NCBI RefSeq assembly: GCF_000293885.2
Contig: NZ_CP010945.1
Coordinates: 558,001-622,000, forward strand
DNA from: Pseudomonas fluorescens NCIMB 11764
Lineage (GTDB): Bacteria > Pseudomonadota > Gammaproteobacteria > Pseudomonadales > Pseudomonadaceae
Length of the DNA stretch: 64,000 nt
Direction: 5' to 3'
Shown here: positions 10,476 to 19,722 of the stretch, piece by piece
Numbering within the stretch: position 1 is the stretch's first letter
Layout of the letters: every line of letters begins with the position of its first letter
Program-made: the position numbers and the translations under genes
The notes under the pieces: generated by a model
Told to the model about the DNA's origin: nothing
The model's input: the letters and a program-made list of their open reading frames with translations, nothing else
Databases searched by the model: none

Positions 10476-11654
10476 TTGCGCTCTACCGAAGTCGTGATCA
10501 TTGGCGCTGGCGCCGCAGGGTTGATGTGTGCGCTGACCGCCGCCGGGCGCGGGCGCAAGGTGATGTTGCTCGACCATGCGAACAAGGCCGGCAAGAAAAT
10601 CCTGATGTCGGGCGGTGGCCGCTGCAATTTCACCAACATGTACACCGAACCGGGCAATTTCCTCTCGCAAAACGAACACTTCTGCAAATCCGCCCTGGCG
10701 CGCTACACCCAGTGGGATTTCATCGGGATGGTCGCCAAACATGGCGTGCCGTACCACGAGAAAAAACTCGGCCAGTTGTTCTGCGATAACAAATCCAGCG
10801 ACATCCTCGAGATGCTCCTCAGCGAGTGCGATCAGGTCGGCGTCAGCCTGCACCTGGACACCTCGATCCAGACCATCGAGAAGCTGGAAAACGGTTATTT
10901 GCTGGACACCACGCTGGGGCAGATCACCTGTGAATCCTTGGTAATCGCCACTGGCGGCCTGTCGATTCCGACCCTGGGCGCCACCGGTTTCGGATATCAG
11001 GTCGCGAAGCAGTTTGGCCACGAACTGTTGCCAACCCGTGCCGGCCTGGTGCCGTTCACCATCACCGATCAGCTCAAGGAGCTTTGCACCGAGCTGTCCG
11101 GTACGTCGGTGGATTGCCTGGTGAGCTGCAACGACCAGAGCTTCCGCGAGAACATCCTGTTCACCCACCGCGGTCTCAGCGGCCCGGCGATTTTGCAGAT
11201 TTCCTCGTTCTGGGAATCCGGCGATACGGTAGAGATCAACCTGATGCCGGATCACGACGTACCGGGCTGGCTGCAACAGCAGCAAGCCGAACGCCCGAAC
11301 AGCGAACTGAAAACCCTGCTGGGCGAGATCTTCACCAAGAAGATGGCCAACCTGCTGGCGGACAACTGGTTCGTCTCCAAACCGATGAAGCAGTACACCC
11401 ACGCGGAAATCGCCGACATCGCCGAAAAACTGGCGAGCTGGAAAGTCGTTCCCGCAGGCACCGAAGGCTACCGCACCGCCGAAGTGACACTGGGCGGCGT
11501 CGATACCAACGAGGTGTCGTCCAAGACCATGGAATCGCTGAAAAGCCCTGGTTTGTATTTCATCGGCGAAGTACTGGACGTAACCGGGCATCTGGGCGGC
11601 TTCAACTTCCAGTGGGCCTGGGCCTCGGGTTACGCGGCGGCGCAATTCGTCTGA
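10476..11654 (+). CDS. BaiN/HI0933-type FAD oxidoreductase
   Basis: NAD(P)/FAD-dependent oxidoreductase of the HI0933/BaiN family (YhiN in E. coli), 392 residues. The FAD motif GAGAAGLMCA is at the N-terminus, GGGRCNFTN near residue 46 is diagnostic, and the C-terminus GHLGGFNFQWAWASG is the conserved flavin-binding end. The TTG at 10476 is chosen because GAGG lies 8 bases before it and it puts the FAD motif near the start, as in the family; a longer frame from 10407 would run over the REP. The physiological substrate is not known. Confidence 0.85.
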   Translation: MRSTEVVIIGAGAAGLMCALTAAGRGRKVMLLDHANKAGKKILMSGGGRCNFTNMYTEPGNFLSQNEHFCKSALARYTQWDFIGMVAKHGVPYHEKKLGQLFCDNKSSDILEMLLSECDQVGVSLHLDTSIQTIEKLENGYLLDTTLGQITCESLVIATGGLSIPTLGATGFGYQVAKQFGHELLPTRAGLVPFTITDQLKELCTELSGTSVDCLVSCNDQSFRENILFTHRGLSGPAILQISSFWESGDTVEINLMPDHDVPGWLQQQQAERPNSELKTLLGEIFTKKMANLLADNWFVSKPMKQYTHAEIADIAEKLASWKVVPAGTEGYRTAEVTLGGVDTNEVSSKTMESLKSPGLYFIGEVLDVTGHLGGFNFQWAWASGYAAAQFV

Positions 11655-11683
11655 TCCACACGAATCAAAAAGTGTACGAGCTT

Positions 11684-11795
11684 TTGTGGCGAGGGAGCTT
11701 GCTCCCGCTGGCCTGCGCAGCAGGCCCCGACATCTGACGCCACAGTATTTACGACGGCTGCGCCGCCGAACGGCAGCAAGCTCCCTCGCCACAGG
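11684..11795. repeat. REPIN of the GAGGGAGCTTGCTCCC family
   Basis: Inverted copies (GTGGCGAGGGAGCTTGCTCCC at left, AGCAAGCTCCCTCGCCACAGG at right) with internal GCAGCAGG and CTGCGCCGCC stems. The right copy has a changed base (GGCAGCAAGC), so it is slightly decayed. Confidence 0.85.
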
Positions 11796-11923
11796 CTCAA
11801 TACTGACCTGACATCGTCGCCAGGGAAGGAACAGATTTTGCTGTCAGATGTGATCGGCGCCATTGCGTCGACGTCATTACTGGCTCAATTTAGCGTCATT
11901 GCCTCGGAAGGCCCTCGCACTTC

Positions 11924-14107
11924 ATGCCATCGACCCCATTTCGTCAGTCTCTGCGCCGTCTCTGGGCGCTGGATAAATTCAGTTACAGCGTGCGGGTGTT
12001 CATCGCCCTGACGGGCAGCATGGCGCTGTGTTGGTATCAGGATGAAATGGGGCTGCTGATCCCGCTGTTCCTGGGGATCATCGCCAGCGCCCTGGCCGAG
12101 ACCGACGACAGTTGGCAGGGCCGCCTCAACGCTCTGGCCGTGACGCTGGTGTGCTTCAGCATCGCGGCCCTCTCCGTCGAACTGCTCTTCCCCTACCCCA
12201 TCGTCTTCGTCATCGCCCTCGCGCTGGCCAGTTTCGGCCTGACCATGCTCGGTGCGCTGGGCGAACGCTATGGCGCGATTGCCTCGGCAACGTTGATTCT
12301 GTCGGTCTACACCATGATCGGCGTGGACCAGCGCGGCGGCGAGGTGACCGATTTCTGGCACGAGCCGTTGCTGCTGGTCGCCGGCGCGGCGTGGTACGGC
12401 GTGCTCTCGGTGTTGTGGCAAGCGATGTTTTCCAACCAGCCGGTGCAGCAGAGCCTCGCGCGATTGTTCCGTGAGCTGGGGTTTTACCTGAAGCTGAAGT
12501 CGTCGCTGTTCGAGCCGATCCGGCAGATGGACGTGGAAGCGCGTCGACTGGAACTGGCCCAGCAGAACGGCCGGGTCGTCGCGGCACTGAACGCCGCCAA
12601 GGAAATCATTCTGCACCGGGTCGGAGACGGTCGACCGGGCTCGAAAGTCAGCCGCTACCTGAAACTCTACTTCCTCGCCCAGGACATCCACGAGCGCGCC
12701 AGCTCCTCCCACTATCCGTATAACGCGCTGGCTGACGCCTTTTTCCACAGTGACGTGCTGTTCCGCTGTCAGCGCCTGCTGCGCCAGCAGGGCAAGGCGT
12801 GCCGAGCGCTGGCGGAATCGATCCAGATGCGCCAACCCTTCATTTATGACGCCAGCTTCGCCGAAGCCCTGAGCGACCTGCACGCTTCCCTCGAACACCT
12901 GCGCATCCAGAGCAACCCGGCCTGGCGCGGACTGCTGCGATCCCTGCGCGCGCTGGCCGCCAACCTCGGCACTCTCGACCGTTTGCTCAGCGATGCGAGC
13001 AACCCCGACGCCCTCGCCGACGCCACCGACAGCAGCCTGCTCGACCGTTCGCCCCGCAGCCTGAAGGATGTGTGGATGCGCTTGCGCACGCAGCTGACAC
13101 CGACCTCGCTGCTGTTCCGCCACGCCCTGCGATTGCCCCTCGCGCTGAGCATCGGCTACGGCATGGTGCATTTGATTCACCCGTCGCAAGGTTACTGGAT
13201 CATCCTCACCACGCTCTTCGTCTGCCAACCGAACTACGGCGCCACACGCCGCAAGCTGGGTCAGCGGATCATCGGCACCGCCATAGGCCTGACCCTGGCC
13301 TGGGCGCTGTTTGATCTGTTCCCGAACCCGCTGATCCAGTCGTGCTTCGCAATTGCCGCCGGGGTGGTGTTCTTCACCAACCGCACCACGCGCTACACCC
13401 TGGCGACGGCGGCGATCACCTTGATGGTGCTGTTCTGCTTCAACCAGGTCGGCGACGGTTATGGTCTGTTTCTGCCGCGACTGTTCGATACCCTGCTCGG
13501 CAGCCTGATCGCCGGGCTCGCGGTGTTCCTGTTCCTGCCGGACTGGCAGGGTCGACGCCTGAACAAGGTGCTGGCCAACACCCTGACCTGCAACAGCATT
13601 TACCTGCGCCAGATCATGCAGCAATACGCCGCCGGCAAGAGCGACGACCTGGCTTATCGCCTGGCCCGGCGCAACGCGCACAACGCCGATGCGGCATTGT
13701 CGACGACGCTGGCCAACATGCTGATGGAGCCTGGGCATTTCCGTAAGGAAGCGGATGTCGGGTTCCGCTTCCTGGTGTTGTCGCACACGTTGCTCAGCTA
13801 TTTGTCAGGACTGGGCGCACACCGTGAAACCCTGCTGCCGGCGGACGTGCGCGAGCATTTGATCGAAGGTGCCGGCGTGAAACTGGCGGCGAGCATTGAT
13901 GAGATCGCTCAAGGCCTGGCGAGCAAACAGCCGATTGCGATTCAAAGTGATGAGGAAGAGGCACTGGCCAATGAGCTGGAACAGATGCCGGACGAGATCG
14001 ATGAAGGCCAGCGGCTGGTGCAGACGCAGTTGGCGCTGATCTGTCGCCAGTTGGGGCCGTTGCGGACGTTGGCGGCGCATCTCATCAAGGACACCAGCGA
14101 GGATTGA
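11924..14107 (+). CDS. yccS: YccS-like FUSC inner-membrane protein
   Basis: 727-residue protein of the YccS/YhfK family, related to fusaric acid resistance (FUSC) and AaeB-type efflux proteins. There are two clusters of membrane segments: about residues 20-170 (FIALTGSMALCWY, then PIVFVIALALASFGLTM) and about residues 400-550 (LALSIGYGMVHL to GSLIAGLAVFLFLPDW), each followed by a long helical cytoplasmic part. The FUSC motif GYWIILTTLFVCQPNYGAT near residue 425 is clear. The transported substrate is unknown. Confidence 0.87.
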   Translation: MPSTPFRQSLRRLWALDKFSYSVRVFIALTGSMALCWYQDEMGLLIPLFLGIIASALAETDDSWQGRLNALAVTLVCFSIAALSVELLFPYPIVFVIALALASFGLTMLGALGERYGAIASATLILSVYTMIGVDQRGGEVTDFWHEPLLLVAGAAWYGVLSVLWQAMFSNQPVQQSLARLFRELGFYLKLKSSLFEPIRQMDVEARRLELAQQNGRVVAALNAAKEIILHRVGDGRPGSKVSRYLKLYFLAQDIHERASSSHYPYNALADAFFHSDVLFRCQRLLRQQGKACRALAESIQMRQPFIYDASFAEALSDLHASLEHLRIQSNPAWRGLLRSLRALAANLGTLDRLLSDASNPDALADATDSSLLDRSPRSLKDVWMRLRTQLTPTSLLFRHALRLPLALSIGYGMVHLIHPSQGYWIILTTLFVCQPNYGATRRKLGQRIIGTAIGLTLAWALFDLFPNPLIQSCFAIAAGVVFFTNRTTRYTLATAAITLMVLFCFNQVGDGYGLFLPRLFDTLLGSLIAGLAVFLFLPDWQGRRLNKVLANTLTCNSIYLRQIMQQYAAGKSDDLAYRLARRNAHNADAALSTTLANMLMEPGHFRKEADVGFRFLVLSHTLLSYLSGLGAHRETLLPADVREHLIEGAGVKLAASIDEIAQGLASKQPIAIQSDEEEALANELEQMPDEIDEGQRLVQTQLALICRQLGPLRTLAAHLIKDTSED

Positions 14108-14129
14108 AATCGGTGTTGGCTGGGCGGAC

Positions 14130-14229
14130 CTCATCGCAGGCGAGCCCACCACTGGGGGATATGTGCGGTGTCCGGAATTGCATGCACGCCATGAATCCAT
14201 TGTGGCAGCGAGCTTGCCCGCGATGAGGC
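14130..14229. repeat. Degenerate REPIN
   Basis: Left remnant CATCGCAGGCGAGCCCACC and right copy GTGGCAGCGAGCTTGCCCGCGATG are inverted around about 60 bases, between two convergent genes. Confidence 0.6.
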
Positions 14230-14263
14230 CATCAGCGACAGCGCAAAATCCGGATCAGCCCAC

Positions 14264-15001
14264 TCACATCCCATGCGCCTTCATCAATCGCTCATAACTC
14301 CCGTCCGCCTTCATCTCGGCGATCTCCCGATCAAAACCCGCCACAATCTGTTCATGCTGCGGATTTTTCAGGCTGACCAGAATATGCAGGCTGTTCTCGC
14401 TCAAAGGCTTGGGCAGGAATTCCACGGAATTGCGCACCTTGGCTGACTCCCGTGCCAGGTAGTAACGCGCGACGTATTCATCCTCCAGGGTCAGCTTGAC
14501 CCGGTCGGCGGCGACCATGCGCACGGCCATGGCGAAGCTGTGCACCGGGATCTTCTGCAGCGAAGCGTCTTCATCGAACGCGGGTGAATAGGCATAACCG
14601 CGCACCACCGCAATCGGGTACATGTGCAATTGCTGCAGATTATTGAATTCGATCGGCGCGTCCTTGCGCTTGAGAAAGCGCACGCGGTTGAGCAGGTACT
14701 CACCGGAGAATTGGCCAAGTCTGGTGCGCTCATCGGTGTACCAGGCGTTCACCAGCACGTCGTAACGCCCCTCGCCTATACCCAGCAACGCACGCGCCCA
14801 CGGCACCTGCTCAAAATCGCTGGCATAGCCGGCGCGGGCCAGCGCGGTGCTGACAATGTCGGTGGCCAACCCGCCGTTGACCAACGTGGCGTCGGTAAAG
14901 GGCGGCCATGAATCGGCGACCAACCGCAGCTTTTCCGCTGCAGCACTCTGAGTCAGCAACAGCAATCCGATCAAGGCCAAAGCTCGATGCAATCGCGGCA
15001 T
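14264..15001 (-). CDS. Periplasmic solute-binding protein, family 3
   Basis: 245-residue protein with a signal peptide (about residues 1-22, ending SAAAE) and the amino-acid-type binding fold of bacterial extracellular solute-binding family 3. The mature start KLRLVADSWPPFTD and the YDVLVNAWYTDERT block are typical of stand-alone members in pseudomonads. No permease or ATPase genes are adjacent. It may bind an amino acid or be a sensor-like periplasmic protein; the ligand is unknown. It resembles in layout the protein at 41766. Confidence 0.8.
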   Translation of the reverse strand: MPRLHRALALIGLLLLTQSAAAEKLRLVADSWPPFTDATLVNGGLATDIVSTALARAGYASDFEQVPWARALLGIGEGRYDVLVNAWYTDERTRLGQFSGEYLLNRVRFLKRKDAPIEFNNLQQLHMYPIAVVRGYAYSPAFDEDASLQKIPVHSFAMAVRMVAADRVKLTLEDEYVARYYLARESAKVRNSVEFLPKPLSENSLHILVSLKNPQHEQIVAGFDREIAEMKADGSYERLMKAHGM

Positions 15002-15255
15002 GCTCGAAAATCCTTAGCGGGCGGTTGCCCGACGTTTTCAGCCAAAACTCCAAGGCCCCGTACCGGCAAAACCCAGGTACTAACATTAGCTCATCGAAGC
15101 CACTGCACAGCGCTTCATCCCAGATTACACAAAGAAGACAACGCCGCGCGAAATGAATGATGGCATTTTGGCCTTTGTCACAGATTTCTTCGCCATCGAG
15201 ACATCTTTCGTGCAGACGCTTAGTATCGGAGGGACGATGCTCAAGGAATGTGAAG

Positions 15256-15708
15256 ATGACAATCGATTGGATCTGCAAACACCACAGTGATCTGGGCAAG
15301 GAGCAGCTTTACGCCGTTCTGCAGCTACGCGCCGAGGTGTTCGTTGTGGAGCAGAAATGTATTTATCAAGACGTCGATGGCCAGGATCTGGAAGGTGACA
15401 CCTGCCATCTGATGGCCTGGGACGGGGATCGACTGGTGGCGTACCTGCGTTTGCTCGATCCTGAATTACAGGGCGGAGACGTGGTGATCGGGCGGGTGCT
15501 TACCGCGCCGGATTATCGCGGCAAGGGCCTGGGTCATGAGCTGATCGCCCAGGCGTTGAAGCAGGCGCAAAAGCGCTGGCCTGAAGTGCCGGTTTATCTG
15601 TCGGCCCAGGCGCATTTGCAGGGGTATTACGGGCGGTACGGGTTTGTCGTGGCGGGTGAGGAATACCTGGAGGATGGCATTCCGCATATCGGGATGCGTC
15701 GTTCTTGA
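15256..15708 (+). CDS. elaA: ElaA-like GNAT acetyltransferase
   Basis: 150-residue GNAT-fold N-acetyltransferase of the ElaA group. The acetyl-CoA loop is seen in VIGRVLTAPDYRGKGLGHEL, and the family N-terminus has LRAEVFVVEQKCIYQDVDGQD. The ATG at 15256 has AAGGA 8 bases before it; a longer reading from 15157 lacks this and gives a non-homologous N-terminus. The substrate is unknown. Confidence 0.88.
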   Translation: MTIDWICKHHSDLGKEQLYAVLQLRAEVFVVEQKCIYQDVDGQDLEGDTCHLMAWDGDRLVAYLRLLDPELQGGDVVIGRVLTAPDYRGKGLGHELIAQALKQAQKRWPEVPVYLSAQAHLQGYYGRYGFVVAGEEYLEDGIPHIGMRRS

Positions 15709-15711
15709 GGG

Positions 15712-15737
15712 CCCTATCGCGGGCTTGCCCGCGATGG
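15712..15737. repeat. Single REP hairpin
   Basis: ATCGCGGGCTTGCCCGCGAT is an inverted repeat between the convergent ElaA and winged-helix genes. It matches the stem of the REPIN at 4291. No run of T follows, so it is a REP rather than a classic terminator. Confidence 0.65.
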
Positions 15738-15760
15738 CGTCATAACTGACGCCGCAGAAT

Positions 15761-16057
15761 TCAGGGATACTCCAACACCGCCTTGATCTGCCGCAGATTA
15801 CGCTCGATCCACCCCCGGTCAATCGCTCCCCACTCGCGAATCCGATAACGCCCGGCATGATTGCGCGCGCCCTCTTCCTGCTCGAATTCACAAACGATGT
15901 CCAGATCCGCCAACGCCGCAATGGTGTCCTGGGCCGTGCGCCGGGGCATGCCGGTCACCTCGGTCAGTGCCGGGACGCTGCTGGCCAGCCCGCTGTCGAT
16001 CAGGTACGCCACGTACAAGCGGCGATAGAAGCTGCTCTTGGTCTTGCTCACGTCCAT
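15761..16057 (-). CDS. Small winged helix-turn-helix protein
   Basis: 98-residue protein with a predicted winged helix: SSFYRRLYVAYLIDSG, then a recognition region VTGMPRRTAQDTIAALADL and a wing GRYRIREWG. The ATG at 16057 has AAGGAG 7 bases upstream; the GTG at 16063 is too close to it. It follows the YgjP-like gene by 15 bases, so the two probably form an operon. Its target is unknown; this type of conserved small protein is common in pseudomonads. Confidence 0.72.
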   Translation of the reverse strand: MDVSKTKSSFYRRLYVAYLIDSGLASSVPALTEVTGMPRRTAQDTIAALADLDIVCEFEQEEGARNHAGRYRIREWGAIDRGWIERNLRQIKAVLEYP

Positions 16058-16072
16058 CCACACACTCCTTGG

Positions 16073-16564
16073 CTACTGCATTTCCCGCCACGTCAGGTAC
16101 ACCCGCAAATCGAACTCGATCTGGTGGTACCCCGGCAACATGTGTTCGCACAGCTTGTAGAACGCTTTGTTGTGATCCGACTCCTTGAAGTGCGCCAGCT
16201 CATGCACCACGATCATCTTCAGAAATTCGGCGGGGGCTTCCTTGAACAGCGAGGCCACGCGGATTTCTTTCTTGGCCTTGAGCTTGCCGCCCTGCACTCG
16301 GGAGATCGTGGTGTGCAGGCCGAGGGCGCGGTGGGTCAGGTCCAGACGGTTGGCGAACAACACCTTGTCGATGGCCGGGGCATTGCGCAGGTATTCCTGC
16401 TTCAGGTCCAGCGCATAGGCGTACAACGCCTTGTCGCTCTGCACGTCGTGCGTTTGCGGGTAACGCTGGCTCAGGTAATCGCCCAGCCGGCCTTCGGTGA
16501 TCAACCGACGCACCTGGTCCTGCAAAGCAGCGGGATAGGCCTGGAGGAATTTCAAGGCAGTCAT
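16073..16564 (-). CDS. YgjP-like metallopeptidase-domain protein
   Basis: 163 residues with the YgjP/WLM zinc-peptidase motif HELAHFKESDH near residues 129-139, in which the two histidines and glutamate of HExxH plus a following His are intact. Members are cytoplasmic, single-domain proteins of unknown substrate (UTP pyrophosphatase activity has been reported for E. coli YgjP). It begins a two-gene unit with the winged-helix gene. Confidence 0.8.
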   Translation of the reverse strand: MTALKFLQAYPAALQDQVRRLITEGRLGDYLSQRYPQTHDVQSDKALYAYALDLKQEYLRNAPAIDKVLFANRLDLTHRALGLHTTISRVQGGKLKAKKEIRVASLFKEAPAEFLKMIVVHELAHFKESDHNKAFYKLCEHMLPGYHQIEFDLRVYLTWREMQ

Positions 16565-16609
16565 CGGGGCGGCAACATCGATTACGGAAAGGTCGCCAGT
16601 GTAGCGAAT

Positions 16610-18733
16610 TCAGTCCGTCAGCGCGCTCCAGTCGAATGGCTGTGCGAAGTCGCTGACCTCTTCGGCCACCATCGGGCGGGCAACCAGGAAGCCTTGTACG
16701 TACTCGCAACCATTGGCTTGCAACCACTCATATTGCGCAACGGTTTCCACCCCTTCGGCGATCACCAGCATTCCGTATTGTTTGCACAGGTCGATCACAT
16801 TGCGCACCAGCGCCGCATCCCGTGACGACGCTGGCAAGCGAGCGATCAGATGTCGGTCGAGCTTGAGCGTGTCCAGATCCAGGTCACGCAGATGGGACAG
16901 CGAGCACGGCCCCGAACCGAAGTCATCCAGCGCCACCCGCACGCCCAGGTTACGCAGCAGACGCAGCTGTTTGCGGGTTTCCTCGGGGTTGTGCATCAAG
17001 GCCTCTTCAGTGACCTCGACTTCCAGATGACGCGCCTGCAACCCATGACGTTCCAGCACCTGGCGCAACTCGGTGGCCAGGTTGGGCATGCAGAACTGCG
17101 TGCTGCTCAAACTGACGCTCAGCACCAGGTCCTCGGCAAACAGGGTTTCCCAGGCTTTACGTTGGCCAGCGCCGCGTTGATAAATCCAGCTGCCCAGGCG
17201 ACTGATCAGCCGCGCTTCTTCCAGCAACGGCAAAAACAGCCCGGGGGGCACGTCGCCGACACTCGGGTGCTGCCAGCGCAACAGCGCTTCGAACCCGCGA
17301 ATCTGTCCACCGGCGATGGCCACCTGCGGCTGGTACACCAGATTGAAATCACGGTTTTCAATGGCGGTGCGCACACTTTCTTCGAGCATCAGCCGTGAGC
17401 GCGCCCGACCATTCATGTCATGGTCATAGAAACGATACTGCTGACGGCCGGCGCGCTTGGCCTCGTACATGGCAATGTCCGACGCCCTCAGCAAACCATC
17501 GAGATTGGCCCCGCAATCCGGGTACGTAGCAATGCCGATGCTGGCGCCCAGCGCGATATCCAGACCATCGATCTGCTGACAGATCGACACCCGCTCGATG
17601 AGTTTTTCGGCAATCTTCGCCGCCTGTTCGGGGAACTCCAGATCCAGCAGCGCCGTGAACTCATCGCCGCCCATGCGCGCCAGAATGTCGAACGGCCGCA
17701 AGCACGCCTTCAACTGCTCGGAGACCCAGCGCAACACGCGGTCGCCGGCATCGTGGCCGAGGGAATCGTTGACCCGCTTGAACCCGTCGAGATCGAGATA
17801 AAGCAACACCCACGCGCTGTCAGAGCGCTCGCCGCGCAGCAACAGGTTTTCCACCGTCTGATAGAAACCCCGGCGGTTGAGCAGCCCGGTCAACGGGTCG
17901 GTCACAGCCTGGAATTCCAATTGCTGATGCAGGTGGCGCACCACCGACATGTCCAGCACCGTCACCACCATCGCATGTTGTTCGGTGGGCAGCGGCGCGC
18001 AAGACAGCGCCACGGGCACCTGCTGGCCGGGGGCCGTACGCAACAGCGCGTCATGCAGGCGCAAGGTTTCGCCGCGCTTGTAACCGGCGAGCAACTCGGA
18101 ATCGGCCCAGATCGGTATATGCGGCTTTTGCAGGTAATCCAGAAACTCTTTGCCCTGCAGGTCTTGCAGCGTGGCATTGAGCAGACGCGACATCGCCGGG
18201 TTGGCAAAGCGAATCAGACCGTCCTCGCCGACCACCAGGATGCCTTCGGCGGCGTTGTCCAGCACCGACGCATTAAAAGCGCGCGCGACCTCCAGATCGT
18301 GGCTCAGGCGCTGCAACGCCCGGCGATTGCGCTGATGCTCGAGCAGGGCCTGGACTTTGGGCTTGAGAATTTGCGGATCGAACGGTTTGAACAGGTAATC
18401 CACTGCACCGCTGGCATAGCCCTTGATCACGGCGTCCTGGGACTGTTCATTGGCGGTGAGGAAGATGATCGGTGTCAGGCGGGTGCGTTGGCTGCCCCGC
18501 ATCAGGCGCGCGACTTCAAAGCCGTCCATGCCCGGCATCTGCACATCCAGCAGTACCAGGTCGATATCGTGCTCGAGTAAAAGACTGAGGGCTTCAAAAC
18601 CGGACGCAGCCGTCAAGACCTGCCAATCCTGGCGCTGCAGCAACGCGCGCATGCTGATCAGGTTTTCAGGGTAATCATCGACGATTAAAAGTGTTGAGCT
18701 GCCTTCGGCTGGCGTGGGTTGCGCGCATTCCAT
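16610..18733 (-). CDS. REC-PAS-GGDEF-EAL cyclic-di-GMP protein
   Basis: 707-residue cytoplasmic signalling protein. A receiver domain (about 15-130) has phospho-acceptor Asp63 in LLDVQMPG, followed by a PAS domain (about 150-265). The GGDEF domain (about 275-440) has an intact GGDEF at 355-359 and an allosteric I-site RPFD at 346-349 with the usual five-residue spacing, so cyclase activity with product inhibition is likely. The EAL domain (about 445-700) keeps EAL 482-484, DDFG 603-606, Lys624, AEGVE and QGF. However, the Asn that binds metal in active phosphodiesterases (usual V-N-L-S) is Ser541 here. No partner kinase is adjacent. Confidence 0.92.
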   Translation of the reverse strand: MECAQPTPAEGSSTLLIVDDYPENLISMRALLQRQDWQVLTAASGFEALSLLLEHDIDLVLLDVQMPGMDGFEVARLMRGSQRTRLTPIIFLTANEQSQDAVIKGYASGAVDYLFKPFDPQILKPKVQALLEHQRNRRALQRLSHDLEVARAFNASVLDNAAEGILVVGEDGLIRFANPAMSRLLNATLQDLQGKEFLDYLQKPHIPIWADSELLAGYKRGETLRLHDALLRTAPGQQVPVALSCAPLPTEQHAMVVTVLDMSVVRHLHQQLEFQAVTDPLTGLLNRRGFYQTVENLLLRGERSDSAWVLLYLDLDGFKRVNDSLGHDAGDRVLRWVSEQLKACLRPFDILARMGGDEFTALLDLEFPEQAAKIAEKLIERVSICQQIDGLDIALGASIGIATYPDCGANLDGLLRASDIAMYEAKRAGRQQYRFYDHDMNGRARSRLMLEESVRTAIENRDFNLVYQPQVAIAGGQIRGFEALLRWQHPSVGDVPPGLFLPLLEEARLISRLGSWIYQRGAGQRKAWETLFAEDLVLSVSLSSTQFCMPNLATELRQVLERHGLQARHLEVEVTEEALMHNPEETRKQLRLLRNLGVRVALDDFGSGPCSLSHLRDLDLDTLKLDRHLIARLPASSRDAALVRNVIDLCKQYGMLVIAEGVETVAQYEWLQANGCEYVQGFLVARPMVAEEVSDFAQPFDWSALTD

Positions 18734-19053
18734 GCTGCTTCTCTTGTTGGGGCGTCAGGCTGGTTTCTCGTGAAAACCGGACAAATAACAAGCCTTCACT
18801 CTAGACCGGGATTCGCTAAAGCAGAAGATATCAGTACGCCATCATTTAACTAAAGGGTTCATTTACCGACTAACGGTCACCGCTACAGGCCGCTAAAACC
18901 GGGAAAGATGGCCTTTTAACAGGATTTTGACGTCATCCATCTGTCAGACAGGCGTTAACAAAAGGGCCTTCTACGCTTATAAAGACCGCCCTCCAAGGCG
19001 CGTGCTAGAGCTTCTGGTACGTCCGTGCTGCAAAATTTCTGGAAGCTTTTCCT
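18734..19053. other. Divergent intergenic region, no gene seen
   Basis: 320 bases between the divergent cyclic-di-GMP gene and the alginate lyase gene. It is A+T-richer than its surroundings and must hold both promoters, but I see no convincing sigma-70 pair, no long inverted repeat and no supported small gene. Confidence 0.5.
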
Positions 19054-19722
19054 ATGATCGATCTCGCATCCTGGAACCTCAGCGTTCCCGTCGGCAACCC
19101 GCCGTACACCGTTGAAACAGCCAAACTGGTGAAGGGTTTCAAGGATCAATACTTCCATTCCGACACCGGCACCCTGTTTTTCTGGTCCCCGGTGACTGGC
19201 ACGAAAACCGAAAACGCAAAATATCCGCGCACCGAACTGCGGGAAACCTACAGTAACGGCACGCTGAAAAACTGGTACTACCCGGACGCCGACAATTCCC
19301 TGCGTGCCACCCTGGCGGTCAACCAGGTGCCGAGCTCGGGCAAAATCGTCATTGGCCAGATCCACGCCTATGAAAGCCAGAAGCCCATGGTCAAGGTCGA
19401 GTATCAGTACAAGACCAGCAGCAAGAGCGGCAACATCGTCGCCAAAGTGCGCATGCACCCTGATGATGGCGAAGGCCGGGTGATCACCGTCGCTACCGGC
19501 GTGAAGCTGGATCAGGAGTTTTCCTACCTCATCCACCTCAGTCCTGGCGGGGCGCTGGGCATCAGCGCCGCGGGCTATCAATGGGACACCAACATCAGCG
19601 CGACGTGGCGCGTCAAACCGCTGTACTTCAAGGCCGGGGTGTATGTGCAGGACAACACCGGGTACACCAGTGAAGGCGGGAAAGTGACATTCAGCAAGCT
19701 GGATATTGATCACGATAAGTAA
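19054..19722 (+). CDS. Alginate lyase, polysaccharide lyase family 7
   Basis: 222-residue single-domain PL7 enzyme that cleaves alginate by beta-elimination. The three family motifs are present: RTELRE at residues 59-64, QIHAY at 102-106 (catalytic His) and YFKAGVYVQD at 191-200 (catalytic Tyr). Gln-Ile-His is often linked to guluronate-containing substrates. There is no signal peptide: the protein starts MIDLASWNLSVPV at the catalytic domain. GGAAG lies 8 bases before the ATG. No alginate synthesis genes are near. It could be exported without a classical signal or act on released oligomers. Confidence 0.9.
   Translation: MIDLASWNLSVPVGNPPYTVETAKLVKGFKDQYFHSDTGTLFFWSPVTGTKTENAKYPRTELRETYSNGTLKNWYYPDADNSLRATLAVNQVPSSGKIVIGQIHAYESQKPMVKVEYQYKTSSKSGNIVAKVRMHPDDGEGRVITVATGVKLDQEFSYLIHLSPGGALGISAAGYQWDTNISATWRVKPLYFKAGVYVQDNTGYTSEGGKVTFSKLDIDHDK

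Noticed and set aside
11885..13786. 633-codon minus-strand frame opposite yccS
   Set aside because: Gln/Arg/His-rich mirror of the YccS-like gene with no start signal or domain.
15157..15255. Longer start for the ElaA-like acetyltransferase
   Set aside because: The extra 33 residues do not match the family; the ATG at 15256 has a good ribosome site.
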